Below are positions 54,379-62,804 of a DNA stretch of 64,000 nt, in pieces. The notes under the pieces are model-generated. The model searched no databases and had not been told where the DNA came from. It saw nothing but the letters and a program-made list of their open reading frames with translations. This DNA comes from Flavobacterium hibernum (GTDB lineage Bacteria; Bacteroidota; Bacteroidia; Flavobacteriales; Flavobacteriaceae): positions 1 to 64,000 of the forward strand of contig NZ_JPRK01000003.1 of the NCBI RefSeq assembly GCF_000832125.1, read 5' to 3'. The position numbers and the translations under genes are program-made. Numbering within the stretch: the first letter of the stretch is position 1; every line of letters begins with the position of its first letter.

Positions 54379-55800
54379 TTAATCTTCTCTACTTCCATCA
54401 TCTGCCATTCTCACTAATTTTGGTATAAATTTGGCTACTACATCAACTAAATCCTGTTGTGCTTCCATAACCTGATATATATCCTTATAAGCCATTGGTG
54501 CCTCATCAAGACCAGCACCAATAAGTGTTACGCCATGATCTTTCAAGATCGATTTCATCTCTGTTTGCGTAATACTTTTTATAGCTTTTGTTCTACTCAT
54601 TTGTCTTCCTGCTCCGTGCGAAGCCGAGTTTATGGCGTTCTCTTCTCCTTTTCCTCTCACCAAAAATCCCGGTGCAGTCATGCTTCCCGGAATGATTCCC
54701 ATCACGCCTTTTCCTGCCGGACTCGCTCCTTTTCTATGCACAATAACTTCTTCACCATTCCAAACTTCTTTCCATGCAAAATTATGATGATTTTCAACCT
54801 TGGCTAAAATATTAGCACCTAAAGCTTTTTCCATTTTATTATGGATAATTTCATGACAGGCCGAAGCATAATCTCCTGCAAGATTCATCGCCATCCAATA
54901 TTCCTGCCCCAATTGTGAATTCATATCCAAATAGGCCAAATTTCTTGCAACTTCGGGAAGTTTACAAACGTCTTTGGCAATTTTAGTATATTGTCCGGCA
55001 ATTGTTGCACCCATTCCGCGCGAACCCGAATGCGTTAACAACGCAACATATTTTCCTTTCGGAATATTTAAAACGGCATCATCTTTTGCAAATTCCATAA
55101 TTCCAAATTCTACAAAGTGATTTCCACCACCTGAAGATCCCAATTGCGACCAAGCTTTATCTTTTAAATTTTTCACAAACGGATTCATATTAAAAGCATC
55201 GTTTTCTAAAACCGCATGATCTGATTTGTATTGACCATGAAATCCATGACCTGCTCCAAAAATGGAGTTTGAAATTAATTCTCTTTTAAATTTAGCTTCG
55301 TTTTCAAAGTAAAAATCTTCCGGAATATCATAAACAGACAATGCCATTCTACATCCAATATCAACTCCAACTCCATACGGAATAATGGCATTTTTAGTGG
55401 CTAAAACTCCACCAATTGGCAATCCGTAACCTTGATGTGCATCTGGCATTAAAGCTCCTGCAACAGTAACAGGTAATTTCATGGCTACTTCCATTTGTTT
55501 TCTGGCGCCATCTTCTATATGATCTAATCCGTATGCCGAATACGCATTTGGCGTTTCATTTAAAGCAATAAAGTCTTCTGGTTTCTCATTCGATTTTTCG
55601 ATTAAAGCCACAGCCAATTTGTTGAAGATTTTATCGTCTATATAATTTTCAGGATTTTCTAAGACGTTTTTGAAATTAGCAATCATTTCATCTCTTGTGA
55701 ATCTGTTTATTTTGGTATTTATTTTTAAGGCAATCCCAATTATTTTTCCTTCAGGGAATCCTAATTCTAATATATCTGTACCGTTTATTTGTGTGTTCAT
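54379..55800 (-). CDS. rtcB: RtcB family RNA ligase
   Basis: A GTP-dependent ligase that joins RNA 2-3 cyclic phosphate or 3-phosphate to 5-hydroxyl ends. From the ATG at 55800 it is 473 residues. The Mn ligands known in RtcB are all visible: D147 and C150 (VDIGCRM), H228 (GGGNHFVEFG), H257 (THSGSRGMG), H338/H339 (ENHHNF), and the guanylylated H395 (SHGAGRQMSRTKA). A TTG-started longer frame is rejected. Third gene of a minus-strand operon (AbiV, HEPN-like, RtcB). Its usual partner RtcA is missing. A tRNA or rRNA repair role is likely. Confidence 0.96.
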   Translation of the reverse strand: MNTQINGTDILELGFPEGKIIGIALKINTKINRFTRDEMIANFKNVLENPENYIDDKIFNKLAVALIEKSNEKPEDFIALNETPNAYSAYGLDHIEDGARKQMEVAMKLPVTVAGALMPDAHQGYGLPIGGVLATKNAIIPYGVGVDIGCRMALSVYDIPEDFYFENEAKFKRELISNSIFGAGHGFHGQYKSDHAVLENDAFNMNPFVKNLKDKAWSQLGSSGGGNHFVEFGIMEFAKDDAVLNIPKGKYVALLTHSGSRGMGATIAGQYTKIAKDVCKLPEVARNLAYLDMNSQLGQEYWMAMNLAGDYASACHEIIHNKMEKALGANILAKVENHHNFAWKEVWNGEEVIVHRKGASPAGKGVMGIIPGSMTAPGFLVRGKGEENAINSASHGAGRQMSRTKAIKSITQTEMKSILKDHGVTLIGAGLDEAPMAYKDIYQVMEAQQDLVDVVAKFIPKLVRMADDGSRED

Positions 55801-55872
55801 TGTTTGTATTTTCTTAAGAGGCAAAGTTGCAGATGCTCATAGAGGTAAAGTTTTTTTTTACTACTTCGCTAG

Positions 55873-56439
55873 TTATCTGGGTATAAAGCGACCGCCTTTT
55901 CCTTCTTGTAGCAATAAAATATCATGAATTCTACTAATTTCATTTATAATTGGTTCAATTTTATATTCCACATTGAAAATCTTAAAAATACCCATATCAT
56001 AAAAATATGCTCTAAAAACTGTCCTAATATCATCTACATAACTTATTGGTCCCACATATTTTGGCATGACTGTTCCACTATTAAATTCTTTCAAAAAATC
56101 ATCTAATTTCTCGTCAAAATGTTCTATAAGATTTCGCATATCTCTATTTTTTAAAACATTTGAATCATCAACAAGATAAACTTTACGTAACTCTTTTCCT
56201 CTAATTTTATAATACCCGTTCTTTGAAGGCCAAAAAAATCGAGAAATCCCTCCTGCTGTAAGAATGATGTTTTGAAGTAAATCTAATATCAAATCATCAT
56301 TTTGACAATCATAATATTCATTTTCAAAAATGTCATTTAATGATTCAACATCATTCAAAATTGAACTTGTTTTATTTAATAACGATTCTATGTAGAAAAC
56401 TTCATTAAAAGGATGTATTGTATATTCTGAATTTTCCAT
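55873..56439 (-). CDS. HEPN-like protein with R-x4-H motif
   Basis: A 188-residue all-helical protein from the ATG at 56439 (a TTG frame is nine bases longer). The motif R102-NLIE-H107, in KNRDMRNLIEHFDEKLDDFL, fits the R-x4-6-H signature of HEPN-type RNases and matches the helical layout of that fold. No database search was possible, so a HEPN assignment rests on the motif and its neighbours. It sits between AbiV and rtcB in one operon, 72 bases before rtcB. If active it would cut RNA leaving ends that RtcB can rejoin. Confidence 0.6.
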   Translation of the reverse strand: MENSEYTIHPFNEVFYIESLLNKTSSILNDVESLNDIFENEYYDCQNDDLILDLLQNIILTAGGISRFFWPSKNGYYKIRGKELRKVYLVDDSNVLKNRDMRNLIEHFDEKLDDFLKEFNSGTVMPKYVGPISYVDDIRTVFRAYFYDMGIFKIFNVEYKIEPIINEISRIHDILLLQEGKGGRFIPR

Positions 56440-56477
56440 GTCTATCAATTTATTTTTCTAAGATTCAAATACTAATT

Positions 56478-57101
56478 TTAATCAAATTTTGAGTTTAGAA
56501 GTTCTTCGATCTTTTTCTTAGTTTCTTCAGATAATTCTCTTTCATCAAAATTATTTCTAGTTTCAAAAAGAACATCATAATTTTTAACTCCAAGTTTTAT
56601 AAATGAGCTTCCAACTTGTAATCGGAATTTTGCATTTTGAGAAATCTTATCTAACATATTTTTAGTTATAATTTCTGATGGTTTATAAAATTCTTCATCT
56701 TTAAAAGAGGCGTAAAGACTATAATTTTTATAATTATTAGAGACAGTAACATCAACTCTCTCAAATATAAATTCTTCTATTAATTTTTTCGAATAAGAAC
56801 TTTTTTCAATTGCTAAAGCAAACATAAAATCTATACCTTCAGAAGTTTTAGTTTTAACCGTATGACTAGTAAAATCTTTAAAAAACTTTTTTGTCTCTTC
56901 AACATCTTCTATATTTCCATTTAAGACAAATTGAAATACTAAAAATGCTTTTCCTACTTCTTCAATCGAAAATTGAAAAAGCGTGTAAGCTCGTGCATTT
57001 CTATTATATTTTACTAAAATCTCTGCTTCTTCAATTAGTTCTTTAGCATTATCCAAAGCTTTTTCGATAGCATCAAAATATTTATTCTTGTTAACTTTCA
57101 T
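56478..57101 (-). CDS. AbiV-like (HEPN) protein
   Basis: A 207-residue helical protein resembling the AbiV abortive-infection family: NAKELIEEAEILVKYNRNARAY, then LFQFSIEEVGKAFLVFQFV, and the later SHTVKTK segment. AbiV proteins of lactococci block phage by shutting down translation, and the family is a HEPN-fold group. I see no R-x4-6-H in this copy, so it may be the non-catalytic partner or work differently. It is first in the minus-strand operon, 38 bases before the HEPN-like gene, with a long leader back to the shared promoter region. Confidence 0.7.
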   Translation of the reverse strand: MKVNKNKYFDAIEKALDNAKELIEEAEILVKYNRNARAYTLFQFSIEEVGKAFLVFQFVLNGNIEDVEETKKFFKDFTSHTVKTKTSEGIDFMFALAIEKSSYSKKLIEEFIFERVDVTVSNNYKNYSLYASFKDEEFYKPSEIITKNMLDKISQNAKFRLQVGSSFIKLGVKNYDVLFETRNNFDERELSEETKKKIEELLNSKFD

Positions 57102-57292
57102 AAAGTTTTATTTAATTTATGTATTTAAAAAACTACGAATGCATTACAAGACTCGTGGTTTAAATTTAATCTATTAATAATTATGTCACAACTTCCGAGA
57201 TTATATACCAATCATTTGTTTCAACTCATTACCAGTTTCATTTTTTAGAAATAAAATTTGTTTTTATTTCTGGACAAAGATTTCAAAACCAC

Positions 57293-57311
57293 TACGCAAT
57301 TATTTTGCGCA
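57293..57311. promoter_or_regulatory. Palindromic operator, site 2
   Basis: TACGCAA-N5-TTGCGCA; one arm base differs from site 1. On the plus strand its TTTG is the -33 element of the HD gene. On the minus strand ATTGCG is followed, at the same distance as in site 1, by AATCTTTG, in front of the AbiV-RtcB operon. Confidence 0.78.
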
Positions 57312-57334
57312 GTAAAAAAAGAATTTTAAATTTG
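57304..57334 (+). promoter_or_regulatory. Promoter of the HD gene
   Basis: TTTG (57304-57307), 19 bases, TAAATTTG (57327-57334). The TTTG lies inside the palindrome, so a repressor or activator bound there would act on this promoter directly. Confidence 0.82.
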
Positions 57335-57347
57335 AGTAAAAAACAAG

Positions 57348-57962
57348 ATGAATTTACAGAAAATTTATTCTGAATTACTTTTGAAAATTGGCTTTTCGGC
57401 AAATGAAATTCAGCAAAACTGGTTGGAATTAGAAAAGGCATATTCCAAAAAATCAAGGCATTATCATAATCTCACGCATTTAGAAGAAATGATTGATGGT
57501 TTTGAAACGTATCGCGATAAACTTCAAAATCCGAGTGAAATATTATTTTCTATTTTTTATCATGATTTTGTGTATTCCGCTTCTAAAAAAGATAACGAAC
57601 TCAAAAGTGCCGAATATGCTTTGGCGATTTTACCTGAAAATGTCAGCATAAATAAACAATTAGTTTTTGATGCTATTTGTGCTACACAACAACATCAACA
57701 AAATTCTATTGAAGACATTAATTGGTTAATCGATTTTGATTTGAAAATCCTTTCTAAAGATTGGGACGATTATAAAATCTATTTCGAGCAAATTAGAAAA
57801 GAATACCGCATTTATCCTGATTTTCTCTATAAACCTGGACGCGCAAAAGCGTTGAAACATTTTTTGGAGAATGAGTTTATTTTTCAGACTGAGGAATTTA
57901 GGGATTTGTATGAGGAGAAAGCGAGAGTTAATATTGAAAAGGAAATTTCATTTTTAATATAA
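57348..57962 (+). CDS. HD-superfamily hydrolase
   Basis: A 204-residue predicted metal-dependent HD phosphohydrolase (COG4339 type). Metal ligands are visible as H38, H40 and H44 (RHYHNLTHL) and H72-D73 (FYHDFVYSA), with another acidic and His set in AICATQQHQQ. Such enzymes act on nucleotides or related phosphoesters. It is divergent from the AbiV-RtcB operon and shares its operator, so I place it in the same regulon. Confidence 0.85.
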   Translation: MNLQKIYSELLLKIGFSANEIQQNWLELEKAYSKKSRHYHNLTHLEEMIDGFETYRDKLQNPSEILFSIFYHDFVYSASKKDNELKSAEYALAILPENVSINKQLVFDAICATQQHQQNSIEDINWLIDFDLKILSKDWDDYKIYFEQIRKEYRIYPDFLYKPGRAKALKHFLENEFIFQTEEFRDLYEEKARVNIEKEISFLI

Positions 57963-57975
57963 AGTATATCTGTAG

Positions 57976-58040
57976 AGACGCACGGCAGTGCGTCTACGCA
58001 ACGAATATCCACAATACGTTAGACGCACTGCAGTACGTCT
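57976..58040. repeat. AGACGCAC/GTGCGTCT hairpin repeats
   Basis: Two imperfect palindromes, AGACGCAC-GGCA-GTGCGTCT and AGACGCACTGCAGTACGTCT, with CGAATATCC between. A frequent Flavobacterium intergenic element, lying after the HD gene. Confidence 0.75.
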
Positions 58041-58089
58041 TTACGGAAAATTGGAACGAAAATAAAATCATTGAAAACGAGATTTCACT

Positions 58090-58192
58090 ATTAACGTAAA
58101 TGCGTGAGGGATTGAGGCGGTATCCTTTTATGAAGCGATAGCGGAATAAAAGATTTAGCCGAAAGCCCGACCCGGAGGGACACGCCCAAAAC
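58090..58192. repeat. GAGGGATTGAGGCGGTATCC-type repeat
   Basis: Tract with GGCGGTATCCTTTTATGAAG, then GGAATAAAAGATTTAGCCG and GACCCGGAGGGACACGCCC. A dispersed Flavobacterium repeat that lies directly upstream of the WYL gene. Confidence 0.6.
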
Positions 58193-58202
58193 AACATAAA
58201 CC

Positions 58203-59240
58203 ATGTCACAAAACAAAAATGCCTTAATACGATATAAAACCATCGACAAATGCCTGCAAAACAAATACAGGCAATGGACGCTTGAGGATTTAATCGAATG
58301 CTGTTCTGAAGCTTTATTTGAGTACGAAGGTCGTGCAAACCCAATAAGCAAACGAACGATTCAGATGGACATTCAATTAATGCGGAGCGAAAAACTGGGT
58401 TACAATGCACCAATTGTCGTTTATGACAAAAAGTATTATAAATATGAAGACGAAGATTTTACAATAACAGATATTCCGCTAACGGAAACGGATATGAATG
58501 TTTTGACCGAAACGGTTTCGATGCTAAAACAATTTAAGGATTTCTCTTTGTTTAATGATGTATCGGATATTTTACAACGTTTGGAGGATAAAATCTACTC
58601 GGAAAAGTCGCATACCAAACCGGTTATATATTTGGATAAAAATGAGAAACTAAAAGGACTGCATTATTTAGATGAAATTTATCAGGCGATTATCAAAAAA
58701 ATCGTTCTTGTAATAACCTATAAATCGTTTAAATCTAAAGACGAAAATAAGTTTCATTTTCATCCTTTTATTTTAAAGGAATTCAACAACAGATGGTTTT
58801 TGGTTGGCAAGAAAAAAGAGTCTGCTCCTATTAGCAATTTGGCACTTGATCGAATCATTGCCATCGATTATGATTTTAACCTTCCTTATATAGAAGAAGA
58901 TTTTGATGCCAATTTGTTTTACAAAAACGTAATTGGCGTAACGGTTAATACGGGTTCACGCCCCACAAGAATTGAACTTTGGATTGATGCCATAAATGCG
59001 CCTTATGTATTAACGAAGCCTTTGCATGAATCTCAGCGGTTGATTAAAGAAAATGCGGACAAGAGTATTATCATTCATTTGTTTATTACTTCAAATTACG
59101 AGATGGAACGCATTTTATTGGGGTTTGGTGACGGAATCGAAATTCTGCGGCCAGAAAACCTCCGAAATCGCATGAAAAAGATCCTTATAAAGGCTTTATC
59201 TAGATATGAAGCCAAACATAGTTCTGAATTAAAACCATAA
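58203..59240 (+). CDS. WYL-domain transcriptional regulator
   Basis: A 345-residue protein with an N-terminal winged helix (about residues 1-75: YKTIDKCLQNKYRQWTLEDLI, ISKRTIQMDIQLMRSEKLGY) and a WYL domain (about 135-225). The WYL core is visible as HFHPFILKEFNNRWFLVGKKK with LALDRIIAIDYDF. WYL domains bind ligands such as nucleic acids or nucleotides, and many control phage-defence and DNA-damage loci. This gene follows the HD gene on the same strand. It is the most likely protein to bind the palindromic operators. Confidence 0.9.
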   Translation: MSQNKNALIRYKTIDKCLQNKYRQWTLEDLIECCSEALFEYEGRANPISKRTIQMDIQLMRSEKLGYNAPIVVYDKKYYKYEDEDFTITDIPLTETDMNVLTETVSMLKQFKDFSLFNDVSDILQRLEDKIYSEKSHTKPVIYLDKNEKLKGLHYLDEIYQAIIKKIVLVITYKSFKSKDENKFHFHPFILKEFNNRWFLVGKKKESAPISNLALDRIIAIDYDFNLPYIEEDFDANLFYKNVIGVTVNTGSRPTRIELWIDAINAPYVLTKPLHESQRLIKENADKSIIIHLFITSNYEMERILLGFGDGIEILRPENLRNRMKKILIKALSRYEAKHSSELKP

Positions 59241-59411
59241 TTTTTTACAAAAAACGGAATTAAACCCTGAATAAATACCATAAAGCAATTTTTACAGCAT
59301 TAAAATTGTTAAAATCTAAAAAAAGAATAGTATATTTCAGTTAAAATTAAACCATAAACCACTCTAAATCAGAGTTATTTTTTTATTAACCAAAAAATTA
59401 TGAAAAAATAA

Positions 59412-59423
59412 TATGCACGCATA
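59412..59423 (+). promoter_or_regulatory. Palindrome upstream of marR-like gene
   Basis: TATGC-AC-GCATA (59412-59423), followed by a -7 box TATATTTG (59436-59443) and the ATG at 59462. Position fits a MarR operator. Confidence 0.5.
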
Positions 59424-59461
59424 GTATTTTTTGATTATATTTGAAATCGATATAGTTACCT

Positions 59462-59920
59462 ATGAAAGAGAAAACAATAGATTATATTTTGAGAGCTACT
59501 TGGCAAGCCGTTTCAAGAATGTACAATGAAGAAGCTGCCAAATACGATGCCACTATGGCAACCGGTTTTGCTCTTTTGAGTATCGATAAAGAAGAAGGTA
59601 CTCCATCGACCGCTCTTGGCCCAAGAATGGGTATGGAAGCCACGAGCTTAACCAGAACATTAAAATCAATGGAAGACAAAGGTTTAATTGTTCGCAAAAA
59701 AAACCCAAGTGACGGTCGCGGTGTTTTAATATACTTGACGGACTTTGGAAAAGAAAAAAGAGAATTATCTAAAAATACTGTTCTAAAATTTAATGAAACC
59801 GTTAGAAAACATGTCTCAGACGAAAAACTGAAACATTTTATCGAAGTTTCGGAAATCATAAATGAGTTAATTCAGGACAAAAACATATTTAATCAAACAG
59901 AGAATAAAGAGAATGAATAG
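59462..59920 (+). CDS. MarR-family regulator
   Basis: A 152-residue winged-helix regulator. The helix-turn-helix region (PSTALGPRMGMEATSLTRTLKSM) and the wing with DGRGVLIYLT (a D-x-R-x(2-5)-L-T pattern) are clear. The operon it heads, fadN and fadA, fits a fatty-acid or acyl-CoA-responsive repressor. The ligand is inferred from context. A palindrome lies 39 bases upstream. Confidence 0.9.
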   Translation: MKEKTIDYILRATWQAVSRMYNEEAAKYDATMATGFALLSIDKEEGTPSTALGPRMGMEATSLTRTLKSMEDKGLIVRKKNPSDGRGVLIYLTDFGKEKRELSKNTVLKFNETVRKHVSDEKLKHFIEVSEIINELIQDKNIFNQTENKENE

Positions 59921-59970
59921 TTTTTCGCAAACAGATTCCTTTTCTACAAAAAAACAAATATTAAGTACCT

Positions 59971-62361
59971 ATGAAACGCACAATTAAAAAAGTTGCTGTA
60001 ATTGGATCCGGAATTATGGGTTCAGGAATAGCTTGTCATTTTGCAAATATTGGTGTTGAAGTTTTACTTCTAGACATCGTACCGCGTGAATTGACCGAAG
60101 CTGAAGCTAAAAAAGGATTGACACTTGAAAGTAAAGCCGTTCGCAACCGTGTGGTAAACGAACATTTGGCGAATTCATTAAAATCGAAACCATCTCCTAT
60201 TTACAGCCAAAAATTCGCAAGCCGAATCACAACTGGAAATACAACAGATGATATGGCAAAAATTGCCAATGTCGATTGGATTATCGAGGTTGTTGTGGAG
60301 CGTTTGGACATTAAGAAATTAGTTTTTGAACAAATCGAGAAATTCCGTAAACCGGGAACTTTGGTTACTTCTAACACTTCTGGAATTCCTATTCACTTTA
60401 TGAGCGAAGGAAGAAGCGAAGATTTTCAACAACACTTCTGCGGAACTCACTTTTTTAACCCTGCGCGTTACTTAAAATTATTTGAAATTATTCCTGGTCC
60501 AAAAACTTCGACTGAAGTATTGGATTTCTTAAACGAATACGGATCTAAATTTTTAGGAAAAACATCTGTTGTTGCTAAAGATACTCCGGCGTTTATTGGA
60601 AACAGAATTGGTATTTACGGAATCCAAAGTTTATTCCACTTGGTAAAAGAAATGGGATTAACGATCGAAGAAGTTGATAAATTGACAGGCCCTGTAATTG
60701 GTCGTCCAAAATCGGCTACTTTCCGTACTGTTGACGTTGTTGGTTTAGATACTTTGGTACACGTTGCCAACGGTATTTATGAAAACTGCCCTAATGACGA
60801 ACAACACGAATTGTTTAAGCTTCCTGATTTTGTCAATAAAATGATGGAGAATAAATGGTTAGGAAGTAAAACAGGTCAAGGTTTTTATAAAAAAGTAGAT
60901 AAAGATATTCTTTCTTTAGACTTAGATACATTAGAATACCGCGCTGCTAAAAAAGCAAATTTTGCTACTCTTGAACTAACAAAAACTATCGATAAACCTA
61001 TCAATCGTTTTAAAGTTTTAGTAAAAGGAACAGACAAAGCGGGAGAATTTTACCGTAAGAGTTTCGCTGGAATGTTTGCTTATGTATCAAACAGAATTCC
61101 TGAAATCTCAGACGAATTATACAAAATTGACGATGCCATGAAAGCTGGTTTTGGATGGGAAAATGGTCCATTCGAAATTTGGGACGCTATTGGTGTTGCA
61201 AAAGGAATCGAAATCATGAAAGCAGAAGGTTTAGAGCCTGCTGCATGGGTTAACGAAATGCTAGCTTCAGGAAGCGAAAGTTTCTACTCTGTAAAAGAAG
61301 GAGCTACTTATTTCTACAACATTCCAACAAAATCACAAGTTAAAGTTCCTGGACAAGATTCATTCATTATCCTAAACAACATTCGCGAAAGCAAAAAAGT
61401 TTGGAGTAATAGTGGTGCAATTATTCAGGATTTAGGAGACGGAATTTTGAACTTAGAATTCCAATCTAAAATGAATACAATTGGTGGCGACGTTCTACAA
61501 GCTATCAATAAAGCAATCGACTTATCTGAAAAAGAATACCAAGGTTTAGTTATTGGTAACCAAGCAGCGAATTTCTCTGTTGGTGCTAATATCGGAATGA
61601 TTTTCATGATGGCAGTTGAGCAGGAATACGACGAATTGAACATGGCAATTAAATTATTCCAAGATACAATGATGCGTGTTCGTTACTCTTCTATTCCAGT
61701 TGTAGTAGCGCCTCACGGAATGACTTTTGGTGGTGGATGCGAAATGAGCTTACACGCTGATAAAGTGGTTGCTGCTGCTGAAACATATATGGGATTAGTT
61801 GAGTTTGGTGTTGGTGTACTTCCTGGTGGTGGTGGATCTAAAGAAATGGCTTTGAGAGCTTCAGATTTATTCCGCAAAAATGATGTCGAATTAAACGTTC
61901 TTCAAGAGTATTTCTTAACAATAGCAATGGCAAAAGTTTCGACTTCTGGTTATGAAGCTTTTGATACAGGTCTTCTTCAACACGGAAAAGATGTTATTGT
62001 AGTAAACAAAGATCGTCAGATTGCCGAAGCTAAAAAACATGCTTTGTTAATGGCAGAAGCGGGTTATACGCAACCTATCAGAAGAACTGATGTGAAAGTA
62101 TTAGGAAAACAAGCTCTTGGGATGTTCTTAGTTGGAACGGATCAAATGGAAGCTGGAAAATACATTTCTGAGCACGATAAGAAAATTGCAAACAAACTGG
62201 CTTACGTAATGGCTGGTGGTGATTTATCTGAAGCGACTTTAGTATCTGAACAATATTTATTAGATATCGAACGTGAAGCTTTCTTGAGTTTATGTACAGA
62301 ACGTAAGACTTTAGAGAGAATTCAATATATGTTAACTAAAGGAAAACCTTTAAGAAACTAG
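59971..62361 (+). CDS. fadN: Bifunctional 3-hydroxyacyl-CoA dehydrogenase/enoyl-CoA hydratase
   Basis: A 796-residue beta-oxidation enzyme with the dehydrogenase first and the hydratase second, the order of Bacillus FadN and not of E. coli FadB. The NAD-binding site is GSGIMGSGI (residues 12-20). The dehydrogenase core is GTHFFNPARYLKLFEIIP and DTPAFIGNRIG. A second dehydrogenase-like helical part follows, then the hydratase with NFSVGANIGMIFMM, FGGGCEMSLHADK and GVGVLPGGGGSKEMALRA (oxyanion-hole and acidic residues). The gene is followed directly by the IVP-type element and then fadA. Confidence 0.93.
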   Translation: MKRTIKKVAVIGSGIMGSGIACHFANIGVEVLLLDIVPRELTEAEAKKGLTLESKAVRNRVVNEHLANSLKSKPSPIYSQKFASRITTGNTTDDMAKIANVDWIIEVVVERLDIKKLVFEQIEKFRKPGTLVTSNTSGIPIHFMSEGRSEDFQQHFCGTHFFNPARYLKLFEIIPGPKTSTEVLDFLNEYGSKFLGKTSVVAKDTPAFIGNRIGIYGIQSLFHLVKEMGLTIEEVDKLTGPVIGRPKSATFRTVDVVGLDTLVHVANGIYENCPNDEQHELFKLPDFVNKMMENKWLGSKTGQGFYKKVDKDILSLDLDTLEYRAAKKANFATLELTKTIDKPINRFKVLVKGTDKAGEFYRKSFAGMFAYVSNRIPEISDELYKIDDAMKAGFGWENGPFEIWDAIGVAKGIEIMKAEGLEPAAWVNEMLASGSESFYSVKEGATYFYNIPTKSQVKVPGQDSFIILNNIRESKKVWSNSGAIIQDLGDGILNLEFQSKMNTIGGDVLQAINKAIDLSEKEYQGLVIGNQAANFSVGANIGMIFMMAVEQEYDELNMAIKLFQDTMMRVRYSSIPVVVAPHGMTFGGGCEMSLHADKVVAAAETYMGLVEFGVGVLPGGGGSKEMALRASDLFRKNDVELNVLQEYFLTIAMAKVSTSGYEAFDTGLLQHGKDVIVVNKDRQIAEAKKHALLMAEAGYTQPIRRTDVKVLGKQALGMFLVGTDQMEAGKYISEHDKKIANKLAYVMAGGDLSEATLVSEQYLLDIEREAFLSLCTERKTLERIQYMLTKGKPLRN

Positions 62362-62796
62362 TATCAAGTAATAAGAATTAAGTATTAAGAAATGCACCAG
62401 TTTGAAAAATTAAAGATTTGGCAGAAAGCAATGGATATAGCAGTTCATGTTTATGAAATCTCAGCATTGCTACCAAATGATGAAAAATTCAATTTAATTC
62501 ATCAAATAAAAAAATGTGCTGTTTCTATTCCTTCAAATATTGCTGAAGGTTCAGGTAGAAATTCAGATAAAGAATTTATGCATTTTTTAGGAATTGCGAA
62601 TGGTTCAACTTTTGAATTAATAACCCAATTAATACTTGCTAAAAGACTTAAGCTTGTTAATGAAGATTTAATTCAACCAACTATTAATCAATTAGTAGAA
62701 GTTTCGAATATGAATTTTTCATTTCAAAGATCATTAAAAGATAAAATCAACAAAACAATTGGAAAATCTTAATACTTAATTCTCCAATCTTAATAC
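62361..62796 (+). repeat. Inverted-repeat-bounded IVS-like element
   Basis: Perfect 16-bp inverted repeats AGAATTAAGTATTAAG (62374-62389) and CTTAATACTTAATTCT (62768-62783). They extend outward, across a 5-base internal loop, by GTATCAAG (62361-62368) against CTTAATAC (62789-62796). The left arm starts at the fadN stop codon and the right arm covers the end of the four-helix gene. The transcript could fold into one stem with the ORF in its loop, as 23S rRNA intervening sequences do. Confidence 0.8.
62392..62772 (+). CDS. Four-helix bundle protein (23S rRNA intervening-sequence type)
   Basis: A 126-residue protein of the four-helix bundle (S23/IVP) family. The family is named for ORFs inside the intervening sequences of 23S rRNA in some bacteria, and its members also appear outside rRNA. 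Signature: FEKLKIWQKAMDIAVHVYEI, IKKCAVSIPSNIAEGSGRNS, EFMHFLGIANGSTFELITQL. Inserted between fadN and fadA, with inverted repeats. Its function is not known; proposals include roles in RNA handling. Confidence 0.93.
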   Translation: MHQFEKLKIWQKAMDIAVHVYEISALLPNDEKFNLIHQIKKCAVSIPSNIAEGSGRNSDKEFMHFLGIANGSTFELITQLILAKRLKLVNEDLIQPTINQLVEVSNMNFSFQRSLKDKINKTIGKS

Positions 62797-62804
62797 AATC
62801 ATTT

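Noticed and set aside
58091..58413. Two minus-strand ORFs overlapping the WYL start
   Set aside because: They cover a dispersed repeat and the opposite strand of the WYL gene.
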